DNA of 64,000 nt from Mactromeris polynyma (taxonomy: Eukaryota; Mollusca; Bivalvia; Venerida; Mactridae). Position numbers and translations under genes: made by a program. The notes under the pieces are model-generated. The model saw only the letters and a program-made list of their open reading frames with translations, was not told the origin of the DNA and searched no databases. The stretch lies in NCBI GenBank assembly GCA_032209605.1, contig JASFXZ010000005.1:32411928-32475927 (forward strand), written 5' to 3'. Shown one piece after another: positions 12,601 through 23,204 of the stretch; the first letter of the stretch is position 1; each line of letters opens with the position of its first letter.

Positions 12601-15600
12601 AGATAATTGTAAATGAAAGAAATTATACCACATAATTAAAATACAGCTGATCGTCATGTATGACTGAACAAGAATGTCAAAAACTGGTGTTAAACCCAAG
12701 AACACTTAGTGACCAGACGCTCGTAAATGTTTGACCAAAGTAACCATTACAGGGAACGTGTTTATTGAGATTTATCGTTTCAAAGCGATGTTAAAAACAA
12801 GTATTTGTGCTGCAATGAATCTAAAAAAGGCCGCTATCCGACACGATTAATTTCCTCAACATCACATACATGTATATTCATAAACTACAAGACTATCTAC
12901 ATGTAGATTTGATTTCGTATACCCAAACTTTGCCACGCTTTTTCCGACTGAGCTATCGATAGCTTCATTTGATTTAACATAATGATGTGATTTTTCAGTT
13001 TTCATGCTTTTACCATTTCGGTATCAGTTTTTGTCCCCTCACTGTGCGTATCTTCTGGTGTAGTTTGGTGTTGTTTTCTGTCCTCTGCATGTCAAGTTTC
13101 ATGGTTTTTTCCAAGTCCTCTCCATGTCTGCACCTCCTCCATTCTATGTTGTCTGGATCTGTCCATTAGAGATTGGATTTGTGATTGTGGCTTTCCCTGC
13201 TTTGTGTTGTTATCACTTCAATCACTTTTATGACCAAGCGAAAATTGATTTAAAGATTTCACAGCTGACAACAATACAACCAATTCAAACCCGCATGTTC
13301 ATCGTCACGATTTACCACCGTGTTTATTAATTTGAAGATATCGGGGTGAAAAACTGGAGACAAAGTCTATACAGCACATTAAAGTCACCGCCTTCAACCA
13401 ATTGACTATGTTGCTGATTTAAGCATATTTTATGACTTCTTTACTGAACTGACCTCGATTTGCCGACACACTTCGGCGATTTTGTAATGGGATCTTTATA
13501 GAAAAAGTGGTCTCATGCAAGTGGCAGTGACTGTACAAGTTTAGCTTCAATTATCAGTATCGAACTTTGTTAAAGGTTGAACACTGTATATACATTGTAC
13601 ACGTTTAAATAACGATTTAAGAATACCAAAGAGAGATTAAGTTAGAGAGATTAAGTTGTTACAGGGAATGCCACTTACATAAGACAATGCCTCCCAACAC
13701 ATACCCCAGGGAAACATAAATCTACAAAACATTAGGGACTGAGCAGGTGCAAGGGAAAACGTGTATGGGAAAAATAGGGTAGCAAGAAATGGGCTGAACG
13801 ACCCATAAAAACAAATATGAGAAATTTAGGGGCCAATCAAGTCTGTACACTTTCAAGTGAAACTACTGTCTTTTAAAATGAAAGATGACTATTACTAAAT
13901 CAGTACATACTTCTTGGGTATATGTTATTGACACTCGTTTTGTTCATTTGTGGCCGAAGTGTATGTATTTGATGTGTATGTTTTCATTCATTTAATCTTC
14001 TCGTATTAATAACTGTTTATTTTGTGTAAATGTAGGCCTATCACTGAGGTGTTGAGTCATGACTTAAATTAAATGTTCAAGGATTGTCACATGATTTATT
14101 CACCCGCCTTTAATCCATACATGTTTGTTAACTATTTTATTTTAAACGATCACTTTTCAGTATTATACAGTTATTGACTTTACACGTTAAGGTCAATATG
14201 TAGTTTATTTTAAATTAATATTAACCAAGGAAGTAGTGAACTGGTTATGAACCCTTGTCGATATTTGTCTAGGGAGAATTTAGTCTACAATAGAAGTTAG
14301 TAAACAGATGTATGCGTCACATGTGAGCGAGTTTATCCTTGTTCTCAACCCTTATGACTCGAATAAATTGGTGACCTCGTACGATGTACTAGTATTTAAA
14401 CTTAAAATTCCATAAAGTAATAATGCACTTTATTATTTGAATTGAAATTTACTTTGTTCTTTTTTTTAATTAATGGAAACACGGAAATTAAATATTAAGT
14501 TTTTACAGGTTTGAAATTGTCCCGCCAATTCATGATGGCTCATTTCCGGACCCGAGTGTTTTGTTAATAATTTAAAGCATATAAATGTTAGCATCAAGTA
14601 ATACACTGTTTATTAATATACGGTATGAAATATTATCTGTTATAACTGAAATAATATAGAACTTGCATGTTAACATATACTAAACCATTATGTGCACTTA
14701 TAGCAGAATATGGTATACCAATATCTATACTTTAAAGCGATAATTTTACTATTTTCTTTATTTCCTTTTTATCATTTTGATGAGCAAATTTGAATTAAGG
14801 TATATATTTAAGTATACATGTTAAACTGACTGTCGCCTATTATGTTAATGAAGAAAGTACATATGTTTGATTTGAACATATAGACCATTACGGTCTATTT
14901 CAAATGTGTATTGTATATAACTATGTTGTGAAATAAAAACTTCTTCTACTTATATTCGTGACTGATTTCGAACAGAAATATAGTACAACAAGTAAACCTG
15001 GTTTGACACTCAGTAGTGATATAGCCACTGAATGTTCTCCGGCGATGCTCCTATTGGCACCCGTCATTGATGTCTGTACCTCGACCCTTTGGCCGTTCTC
15101 TGTTTACTTCTATGCATATATGTTCATGCCTCATTGTGCTTTTGCAGTGGTTGTCTGTTTTGTATGTGTCAATTCCGTTCGCTTATACATTTATTTTAAG
15201 TATGAATTATAATAAAAATGGAGCAATTCTGAGCAGACAATTCACTAAAAGGCAACCATAATATGTTTTGAACCATCAATTATTACATTACATGTAGAAT
15301 GAGTATCTTAGGAAAAATTACGTTCACAAATCAGCACCTTCCATAAGTCCCTTGATAAAGAAATACAAATTGAAACTGAGAAGGGGTAACAGCCTCGGAA
15401 CTGTCGGCATAAACACAAAAATAAAAAGTGTCATACAGGTGTCATGTGGTGTGAATATGACACATTCATGTCTTTCCAGAAAGAGATATATTTCCTTTAT
15501 TGTCAATTCTGTGACTTTTTAAATCCATATATTCTACATAAAGAGCATGCAACTGTCTTTGTTACGGCATGCACTTAAGAGATGATCCATCATCTTTGTT

Positions 15601-18600
15601 ATTATCTCTAGGGCATATTTAAATGTCGTGTTCCTTTCAGGTTCCTTGTGGTGTGTCTGTTTGTGACCACGTGTCTCGGTTACCCATCATTTAGGGACAA
15701 GATCCCTAATGGAAACAATGTTCCGCATCCCTGTATAGAAGGCGCAATATGGGACGGCGTTGGACATGAGAATAAAGGAGGTGGAAGTACAAGAAATGCA
15801 TTTGGGGTTGACTTCAAACAAAACGGGCTTGTACGTATAAGTGGTGACCAGCATTTGTACTTTTTCCTTGAATTCGCTCACATTTGTTTACAGTTTTTTT
15901 ATATATTAAAAACACGTATAGTTAAAGAACATTGCCTTATTATTACACTTGTATTTCCGTATTTTATATCGTCTAGATATTTATTATTTTCTACAGTGTA
16001 AACAAGTGCCAGAGGCAAAGAGTCAAAAAATATGAAGTGTATATGAAATGTAAAGGACCCTTTCTGTCCCATTCTGAAAATGAAATGGTTGCTAAGCAAG
16101 TTATTCACAATGTCGTAAATAAACATTACTAAAAACATAAAATGTGTTCGGTTAAGTAGAGCGGTAGGTTTAACAGAAATTATAAATTAATATAACTTTG
16201 TTAGTATTCCAAAATATTCATTGCGCCCTTTACCAAGATAACAATTCCAAACGATGTTTCATTAACGCACATTCGGTATTTCAGGTTTGGAATGAAGCTA
16301 TATGTCGTATGGATTCTGATGGTGACGGTATGACGAACGGTGAGGAGTTAGGCGATCCGGACTGTGAATGGACAACTGGTTCAAATCCCAAATATACCAC
16401 TGGCTTGTCACATCCAGGTAATACTGATTAAATGATACTACAATAAGAACCTAAGACTGTCATTTAAATGATCGAATCTTTTTACTAATATTAGAAGCGT
16501 TGTTCCATTTAGCGACGTTCTTCAACAGTTTTATAGAACAATCAGTTGACTAAATAAGCATTCCAAGACTACTTGATTTGATCTCCGCCAACGAACTGAC
16601 AACATTCACTTCTAGTATGTGATCCAAAATGGAGTCGCAGAAACGGAGAACATACCATTCTAGTACATCGAAGTCGCTACGTAGAATGAAATAAATAGAA
16701 CCCATTTGGTTAAGCATTTCTCAGTTTTTAACAGTTTAGTTTATATGTATTTCGTGCATTTTAGCAATATGCGAGCCCTTTAGTAGCAGTCGGTGTGATG
16801 GTAAACCATCTTTCGTAGATTGTCAAGATACCAGTTTACAGAAGTGTAAAGCCTTAGATGAACCAGGTATGTATGATTATTTAATTCATTTGTATGTTGT
16901 GTCAATTTACATATTCATGAATACACATTTAATTTTCAAGCAAGCCATACCCTTAGGATTGTAATCTGATCATTGGTTGTCAATATATAAATTGACCTAC
17001 GTCGCAATATGTGTTATTGAGATGGGATGAATCACAAGAACAAACGTATAATGCCCGCATGAGTTGCAATCGTGGAAGTCTACGGGACAGTAAAACGTAA
17101 AAAACACTATTTCCATGCCAAGTGTTAGTTCATAGTGATGCGTTTGCATTAATTATATATCGTAAAATGGTCACACAAGTTTCGGCGATTCTAAGCACTA
17201 AGCAATATATATATTGGCGGTGATTTAGATGGAGTAATTATGCAATCTAGCGATGCGTAGGCAATGTAGTGGCAGTGACATTAAGATGTAATGCTATATT
17301 TTCAGAGACATTTAACTACACAGTACGTTTCCCGGAGACAGCCGTACCAGCCAAGGAAACCACATACACGTGTATAACGCTAGAATTCCCAACGGACAAA
17401 GATTATCATATTGTAGCTTATGACCCGATTATCTCAAACCTTGAAATCATGCATCATACATTAGTGTTTGGTTGCGAAGGAGGTCAGTGGTTATATCTTA
17501 TTGTTTAACTCTTCCTTGTCCACTGTTTTTTCAGCTTCAGTGGTCAAGCAGTAGACTGTTTGTTACGGGGTTACAGAAGAAAATCTCTTCCTAACAGTCA
17601 ACAAAAAATAGTTTAATGAATTAAACATAAAATCATTGAGGGCCTGTTACTTACTTACTTAAGTGTAATTAAATACGCAATTTCTTAGCTGTCGAGGAAA
17701 TGCCAAGTTACGTCAATAACAACGTTACGTTTGTAGCCGTGAAACAATAGCTGCCATATACCCGGCGAAATGTCGGTGTCCCAATATGTTCGGAATTGGT
17801 CTCAAATATGTTTCAAAGAAATTATGATTTATGATCTTCATAAAAACCCAAAAGTGAATTAGAAGATTATATCAAACACTATAAACTTAATTATATTGAT
17901 AAAGCAATATGGTAGAAGTACGTTGTTTTCGACCAATTTGAGGTACGAAGATTGTTTACCTGTTTAATATTGGAAAGTTTTAAAGCATCTTTGGTTTCCA
18001 TCGACAGTTGACGAAGCGCCTGGGCCACTGATGCAGCCAAAGGAATGCGGTGGTGAGATGGATGGATGTCGATCTATAATAGCTCTGTGGGGAGCTGGTG
18101 GTAGTGGGGCATGTTCTGATGAAAACATGGGATTTCTCGTGGGTGGTTCTAATGGATTTAGATACGCTATTATGCAGGTAATATACTTAAACGTACTGTT
18201 TACCTTCTTTCATTTGTTTAGCCCGTATCTCCAATATCTTTATTGCCCAACCTTTCACGTCCTTTATGCGTTGTATTCATTTGTAAAATGTAGAATTGTC
18301 CGGATTGTCCCGTGCGCCTCTGTTCCATTACGTATTTACCCTTGCACCTCCTCAAATACCTTAGAGGAAGTTTTCGGACTGGAGAGTTTCGGGATTAGGG
18401 AGTTTCCACTGTACATGCTTGCTTAATGACATCTAATATCATTTCCTTGTTCGTGGAACAGATAATTCCTACTTTCGTTTTATCTAGAAATAAGCGTCTT
18501 TCGGTTCAGAAAGTCGTGCAAATTGATTTTTAATGCAGATGGTTTATGGTACCATACTGAAATCAGAGAAGAGAAGGAAAAAACTAAGACTCTTTCACAA

Positions 18601-21600
18601 CAATTTTAAAGTGATGAAAATGAACACGTACCATATATTAACTACTGAACTATAATCTTAATTTCCATGCATTGTCTTCTGAAGTGTTACTGATTTGTAG
18701 CTATTGTTGAAGAATGAAACTACTAATTTGTTTCAAATCACATTCGCACAGGATTTGTACCTGAATGTTTACATTGTGAATAATTTTGAAATATCAAATC
18801 ACAATAAAATACATTGTAATATTAAATGATTGGCTTTTCAAACTCTCCATGTATAGACTCACATTGAATTTATTTTTAGCATCACTGGAACAACCCACAG
18901 TTGAAAACAGATTACGTGGACAGTTCCGGAATGGTATTTCATTTGACGCCGAAACTCCGCCCTTTCAATGCTGGAACGTTGATGATTGGGCAGTATAAAT
19001 TGGATATCCCACCTGGCACGCTGAGTTACTCCGCCTCCGGTTCTTGTCATAGTGACTGCACAGAGCAGATCATGACTGGACCTATAAACTTGTCAGTTAT
19101 TACGAACCATATGCATCTTCTAGGTAAACTCCTTTTTCAAACTAGCCATACACTAATATGATTGCAATAATGCTATACTGATATTTCGTTCGATTATAAT
19201 TCGAAGTCACGACATAATTGCGAAACATTATATCGATTACTTAGAATAATTATGGTGCGTCGTTATCATATATAATGGAGTCTGATGTAAGTTGATATTA
19301 GCCCCAATTAATATTACAGTTTAGAATTAGATACCTATAGCTACTTCCAAGCTTTAATCATTGGCATTTTGCAAGTGTGGGTAATAGCTTTTCATTAGAA
19401 TTATAGAGCAATATCTTTTCAAATGTCTATTAATCAAATTGTCTTAATTGGCCTAAAGTTTATGAATCTGACCATTACACGTGTATGCTATTATTTAAAT
19501 TTCAGGGCGAGCTCAGTTCACAGAGAGAATTCGAGATGGTGTGTCCACCCCTCTAGCAATGGATCGTGTCTATGACTACAACACACCAATCAGTCACGAG
19601 TATAAATCTTACTTTAATATACCTCACTGGCATCTGTTTTATATCCCTAACACGTGTAACTTTTGTCTGTTTTTTTTCTTTTATTTTGTGCATATCGGAA
19701 CAATGCGGAGAGGCAGTGTTTTGTCCTTCGCCACGCCTTATCTCGCACATTAGTTAAACACAAGTAATTAGTCCACAACTTATTTAGTATATAAATATTC
19801 TCATAGAACGAGAATGTTATTCAGGATATTGCGAGTTCTGAAAGTGAAATTAAAACGTACGATTATAAACATGTATTATACATAATTGGCCGTATTACAC
19901 GATGAACTGTCGCGGTATTGTAAACTATTTAACTTGTCTTTCTATCGGAAGTTCTGTATTTGTATGTTTTACAATAGTCGCAAAACTTTCACATGACCTG
20001 TTTTGGGTATATTACCTGCCTTAAGCCACTCTGTCTTACACTCTCCACGTTAGCAACAACAATTAGTGCAGGGACACGCCAACAGCGTTACCATGTGTAT
20101 CGTTATGCATCAGGCAACATTTTAACATACAACTGTGACATCTACCTTTATTCTTAACATACTTTCAATGGATTACGGTGTTTTTTTCAGATATGCATCA
20201 CCAGTAAAATTGTACCCAGGAGATGAATTTAAAACAACTTGCATGTTTAAAGCTACATCTAGAAATATGACAACAAATTTCGGTGAAGCCACGTTTGACG
20301 AGATGTGTCTGGCATTTATCACATACTATCCCAAAGAAAACATGAGAACAGGAGGCAAGTTGTATTAATAATAACTATGTACTTTAAAGAACATAGGTCA
20401 TTTAGTTCCCTACAAGCGAATCTGCCTTTCAAATAGCCATGTGCACCCAAACGCGCTAAATGTTTATAATAATGATAACCATTTTTGTTAGTAGTTTCTG
20501 TTTCAAGTGGTAAATGCAATATTTGTTGTATCGTCAATTTAAGAGTAAGAAGTATGTGTGTAATATATCTATTTGTTGCAGAACGTGTCCTGTGTGCTTT
20601 TGTAATTATTTGAATGTACAGTTAAACCTCACTTAAAGACCACCTCAATAATTATTAATAATACCACCTCAATAATTATTAATAATACCACCTCAATAAT
20701 TATTAATAATACCACCTCAATAATTATTAATAATACCACCTCAATGATTATTAATAATACCACCTCAATAATTATTAATAATACCACCTCAATAATTATT
20801 AATAATACCACCTCAATAATTATTAATAATACCACCTCAAGATTACAACTTTCAAGTCCATTTTCACCGTTTTGCTCTTTATTCAACCTCAATATATTTT
20901 ATTAATACCACCTCAAAATTAAAACCAGATTTCAAGGGTCCCAAGGGTGGTCTTATTACCGAGGTGTTACTGTATGCATATTTTCACGTTTGATAGTGCT
21001 TTTAGGATGGCTGTGTCGTTTGTATGTGGCATTTCCCACTAGACTTTACCATTCATTTGCACAAAACTTAATAAATAATTTGAATCGGAATATACCGTTG
21101 ACTGATATCATATTTAAGTTCTGTGCATTTGTATGCTTACAGAATGTGTGGCGTGGAAGAGTTTAAGTCATTGCGAAGTCCGATACCAAAATATCAAACG
21201 AGGTTGTGATTTCAGCAAACTGACCAATTACAGGTAATTTAAATTTCAGTTTAAGAAAAGGTTTTGAATATGGGTAATGTGCGTATGTATTAAGTCATTT
21301 ACAAGTAATCGACAATTTGATATCATAGTTCAATCGGATAGAAACTGCGATTTCAACTTCATGAATTAAAGACTTCATTATAATTAATTTACGAATTTAA
21401 TTTATGAATTCACGAATTTAGTTTAACGAACTCACGATTTCCACGAATTAACAATTTGAATTTCACGAATTCACAATCTGAACTTCACAAATTCAACTTC
21501 ACGAACTCACGCTCATGAATTCATGAAGTTTAAATCGTAAATTCGTGTATAGTAATCGTGAATTTGAAATTGTGAAGTTGAAATTGTGAATTCCTGCAGT

Positions 21601-22365
21601 TAAAATCGTGAATTCGTTAAATTGAAATCGTGAATGCGTGAAATTGAAATAGTGAATTCATGAATTTGAACTCGTGAATTCATGAAGTTGAATCTGAGAC
21701 TTCGTGAAGCCGAAATGTCACCACCAGGCTTTTGTACATTGCTGATTTCATGTCTTGTATTGATTAACCATTTAAGTATACAGCGTTTATTGTACAATTA
21801 CTGGTATTGGAATTATTACTTCTCATTTGAGCAACTGAACTTCAGAATGTAAATTGATGATGTCTCACCTATTCTCGTAGTGATATATATATATTAGTTT
21901 AGACATGATCAAAATATCAGTCAACGATCCCTCCATCTTGCTCTCTGCATTTTTACAAGGGACATATGTCTCGATTTATTTGATTCATACTGTAATACAG
22001 TCATATTTACTTGTGTGCTTACTTATTTCAGCCATCCGGAAACAACGGAAATGTTTGCGTCTATATATAACCTATGTTCACCTGGTGTCTGCCGCCAGGA
22101 ATGTCTGAACTACGTCAGAGATTTAAAGAAACAGCCATGTTTTACTGGCGACGTGGGTTCATTCTACCGTGAATCGGCCCTTAGATATTCATCACCAGAA
22201 ACACGAATGCAGACAATCGAGACCTTCTCTCGTCTGGATTCGTGCGACTATCTTCTCGCTGTAGAGAAGTACGTACGGGGCAGTGAAGAAACAAACACTG
22301 GCGCCACCTATCGTCCTATACAAATACTGATGACGTCATTGGTTTTGTTGGTGTCATGCTTTTAG
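9659..22365 (+). CDS. gene 1: temptin-like/copper type II monooxygenase (DBH/MOXD-like), 11 exons
   Basis: Predicted 570-aa secreted or GPI-anchored copper monooxygenase. Joined exons: 9659-9672, 15641-15830, 16285-16417, 16765-16866, 17306-17482, 18008-18177, 18880-19123, 19506-19599, 20191-20354, 21143-21233, 22032-22365. Phases agree at every junction. Residues 1-18 look like a signal peptide (MVGLRFLVVCLFVTTCLG). Residues 19-146 are temptin-like, with an EF-hand-type loop D78-E89 (DSDGDGMTNGEE). From about 150 the two copper domains follow: CuA ligands H196, H197 (MHH) and H264; CuB ligands H339, H341 (HMH) and M413 (EMC). Family members hydroxylate using O2 and ascorbate (dopamine, tyramine or peptidylglycine substrates); the substrate here is unknown. 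The C terminus is hydrophobic. The paralogue, gene 2, converges on it. Exon structure is hand-built and unverified by transcripts. Confidence 0.85.
11428..11612 (+). mobile_element. tRNA-derived SINE, family A copy 1
   Basis: The head GGCGCTGTGGTCGAGGGGAG is related to that of the 47457 copy. The body shares GGCGCGAGTACTGGTTAGT, and the tail TTCACAATCGATGTAAAATA is the same as at 47641. A further tRNA B-box-like GAGTTCGAATCTC lies just upstream at about 11360. Confidence 0.6.
13645..13850 (+). mobile_element. uncharacterised dispersed repeat F, copy 1
   Basis: It shares an ordered set of blocks with 26347, 54276, 59480 and, inverted, 44425: AGAGAGATTAAGTTGTTACAGGGAA, then GACAATGCCTCCCA, then GAGCAGGTGCAAGGG, then a TATGGGAA block and GACCATAAAAACAA. 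No coding capacity. The class is unknown. Confidence 0.55.
15641..15830 (+). CDS. gene 1 exon 2: signal peptide end and temptin N-terminal part
   Basis: Acceptor TTTCAG, donor GTACGT. It encodes FLVVCLFVTTCLG, then YPSFRDKIPNGNNVPHPC and IWDGVGHENKGG. The IPNG-x-VPHPC and WxGVGH motifs recur in gene 2 exon A and are temptin-like. It ends in phase 0 after GL. Confidence 0.85.
16285..16417 (+). CDS. gene 1 exon 3: EF-hand-like temptin segment
   Basis: Acceptor TATTTCAG, donor GTAATA. It encodes VWNEAICRMD, the calcium-loop-like DSDGDGMTNGEELGDPDCEW, and ends LSHP. The loop has acidic residues at EF positions 1, 3, 5 and 12 and Gly at 6. Calcium binding is inferred. Confidence 0.85.
16765..16866 (+). 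CDS. gene 1 exon 4: Cys-rich linker, symmetrical 1-1 exon
   Basis: Acceptor CATTTTAG, donor GTATGT, 102 nt. It encodes AICEPFSSSRCDG, FVDCQD and KCKALDEP, with four cysteines. No equivalent was found in gene 2. Phase 1 at both ends means it can be skipped or lost without a frameshift. Confidence 0.75.
17306..17482 (+). CDS. gene 1 exon 5: N-terminal copper domain with CuA His pair
   Basis: Acceptor TTTTCAG, donor GTCAGT. It encodes TYTCITLEFP, then DYHIVAYDP, then EIMHHTLVFGC. The HH pair (H196, H197) corresponds to the two adjacent CuA ligands of PHM/DBH. Confidence 0.88.
18008..18177 (+). CDS. gene 1 exon 6: copper domain segment
   Basis: Acceptor CGACAG, donor GTAATA. It encodes PKECGGEMDGC, IIALWGAGGSGAC and FLVGGSNGFRYAIMQ. 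It aligns with gene 2 exon C at the cysteines, the central W and the C-terminal Q. It ends in phase 0 just before the CuA His exon. Confidence 0.82.
18318..18372 (-). mobile_element. dispersed repeat F, partial inverted copy
   Basis: TGTTCCATTACGTATTTACC followed by CTTGCACCTCCTCA matches the minus-strand copy at 44425-44575. It is a fragment inside gene 1 intron 6. Confidence 0.35.
18880..19123 (+). CDS. gene 1 exon 7: third CuA His and CuB HxH
   Basis: Acceptor TTTTTAG, donor GTAAAC. It encodes HHWNNP (H264), then DYVDSSGMVFHLTPKLRP, AGTLMIGQ, LDIPPG and VITNHMHLLG. NHMH supplies CuB ligands H339 and H341. The DSSG and AGxxxIG motifs are typical of DBH/MOXD proteins. Confidence 0.9.
19506..19599 (+). 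CDS. gene 1 exon 8: C-terminal copper domain strand
   Basis: Acceptor ATTTCAG, donor GTATAA. It encodes GRAQFTERIRDGVSTP and VYDYNTPISH, ending in phase 2. The donor was placed by alignment with gene 2 exon G (NSYNYDAPLFN-H), not by the open frame, which continues past it. Confidence 0.8.
20191..20354 (+). CDS. gene 1 exon 9: CuB Met exon, GC donor
   Basis: Acceptor TTTTTTTCAG. It encodes EYASPVKLYPGDEFKTTCMF, then FDEMCLAFITYYP, where M413 is the CuB methionine. It ends at AG followed by GCAAGT, the consensus of GC-AG introns. This junction gives MRTG-E-CVAWKS, matching gene 2 residue for residue in length and phase. The nearby GT sites do not keep the frame. Confidence 0.82.
20619..20972. 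mobile_element. CAGTAAAACCTC-family MITE, copy 4, in the GC-AG intron
   Basis: The ends are CAGTTAAACCTCACTTAAAG and GAGGTGTTACTG, flanked by TA on both sides. The interior keeps the GTTTTGCTCTTTATTCAACC segment. The left half has eight copies of a 24-bp unit (20640-20838, ACCACCTCAATAATTATTAATAAT), an expansion of the family's own motif. Confidence 0.75.
21143..21233 (+). CDS. gene 1 exon 10: Cys-containing C-terminal segment
   Basis: Acceptor CTTACAG, donor GTAATT. It encodes ECVAWKSLSHCEVRYQ and KRGCDFSKLTNY. It aligns with the middle of the single 3' exon of gene 2 (CIQWKSVQRCVRK). It ends in phase 2. Confidence 0.82.
21355..21720. repeat. CACGAATTC-type array with inverted halves (intron 10)
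   Basis: The first half repeats TTCACGAATTC and TTCACGAACTCACG variants. The second half carries the complementary GTGAATTCGTGAAATTGAAATC forms, so the array is a diffuse palindrome. A related palindromic cluster lies at 40010-40195 inside gene 2. The minus-strand ORF at 21600-21797 is an artefact of these repeats. Confidence 0.7.
22032..22365 (+). CDS. gene 1 exon 11: C-terminal region with hydrophobic tail
   Basis: Acceptor TATTTCAG. It encodes SHPETTEMFASIYNLCSPGV, CRQECLNYVRDLKKQPCFTG and a tail ending ILMTSLVLLVSCF before TAG (22363-22365). Three cysteine pairs match gene 2. The hydrophobic end preceded by a polar spacer is compatible with a GPI signal. Confidence 0.88.
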
Positions 22366-22500
22366 CACTGAGTACAGTTCTTTTCGTGATTTATTTTGAG
22401 CCTGAAAGAACTTAAATGACAGGAGAAAAAACTATCATAAATGAAAATTCTCTAGCATCTTTTTAAACAAAACTGTCCTGTTATTGTTTTATATATTTGT

Positions 22501-22506
22501 AATAAA
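22501..22506 (+). terminator. polyadenylation signal of gene 1
   Basis: AATAAA lies 136 nt after the stop codon, a normal distance for a short 3' UTR. Confidence 0.6.
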
Positions 22507-22685
22507 TATGAAGAAGGATAAAGCATTTCTTATACTATGTCGATTTCATATGTTCGTTTCAACTATTCATAAAATGCAATTAACATTTCAAACTTGTTAT
22601 GTGTGCCTAGACCTACTCGTTTGTTGTTATACACCATTTTATCTGGATATGTTCCTGTTGTAACAGAAAATAGCTGATGACTGAT

Positions 22686-22857
22686 AGCAACATTGCCCCA
22701 TGAACCGGATGTTGATAAAGGTGTTATATTACAGATAACGGGACATTCTCACTCTATGACACATCAGCTAGTGGATAAAAAGGTGTTATGCTATGTCCCG
22801 ATTTCTGTAAAATAACACTGTTATCAACATCCGGCTCATGGGGCAATGTTGCCGACT
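22686..22857. mobile_element. inverted repeat with 60-bp arms (MITE-like)
   Basis: The left arm (about 22686-22748: AGCAACATTGCCCCATGA, CCGGATGTTGATAA, GGGACATT) pairs with the right arm (about 22790-22857) around a loop of about 45 bp. A related fragment (ATGGGGAATGTTGCC) occurs near 52590. Confidence 0.65.
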
Positions 22858-23204
22858 GGTTGTGAAAGAATAGGTGCCAGATGGAAACACAGCTAATGTA
22901 TACAACTTTTATACACATACAGCTAGTCGTTTATTACAGAAATGCCTATTAACATGGACCTTAATGATTACTTTCCATCCCCTACACCTTATAACCCTAA
23001 TCCTAACACTGATGTGAAATCACGTCACTTCTCTGACGCCGTGTGCACTGGGCCACTAAGTACTTGATAACAGGCCAATCTAGTGATACAAATCACTAAC
23101 CAGTAAAAATGTGACATTTTATTATGTAAATAAATTCCCATAACCTGCTAGGATTTTGCATAACACGATTCTTTTGTGTACATACATAAGTTATGATGCG
23201 GGAT

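Larger units (their letters stand above)
9673..15640 (+). other. gene 1 intron 1 (about 6 kb)
   Basis: It runs from donor GTAAGA to acceptor TTCCTTTCAG. It contains a SINE-like copy (11428-11612) and a dispersed-family element (13645-13850). I see no other exon or gene inside. Confidence 0.55.

Noticed and set aside
15648..16001. Stand-alone 117-aa temptin-like gene starting at 15648
   Set aside because: That start is GTG inside an exon preceded by a TTTCAG acceptor, and the frame past 15830 is intron. Splicing to 16285 continues the conserved domain.
19541..19757. Gene 1 exon 8 continuing to the stop at 19757
   Set aside because: The open frames run past 19599, but alignment with gene 2 and phase with exon 9 place the donor at GTATAA, 19600.
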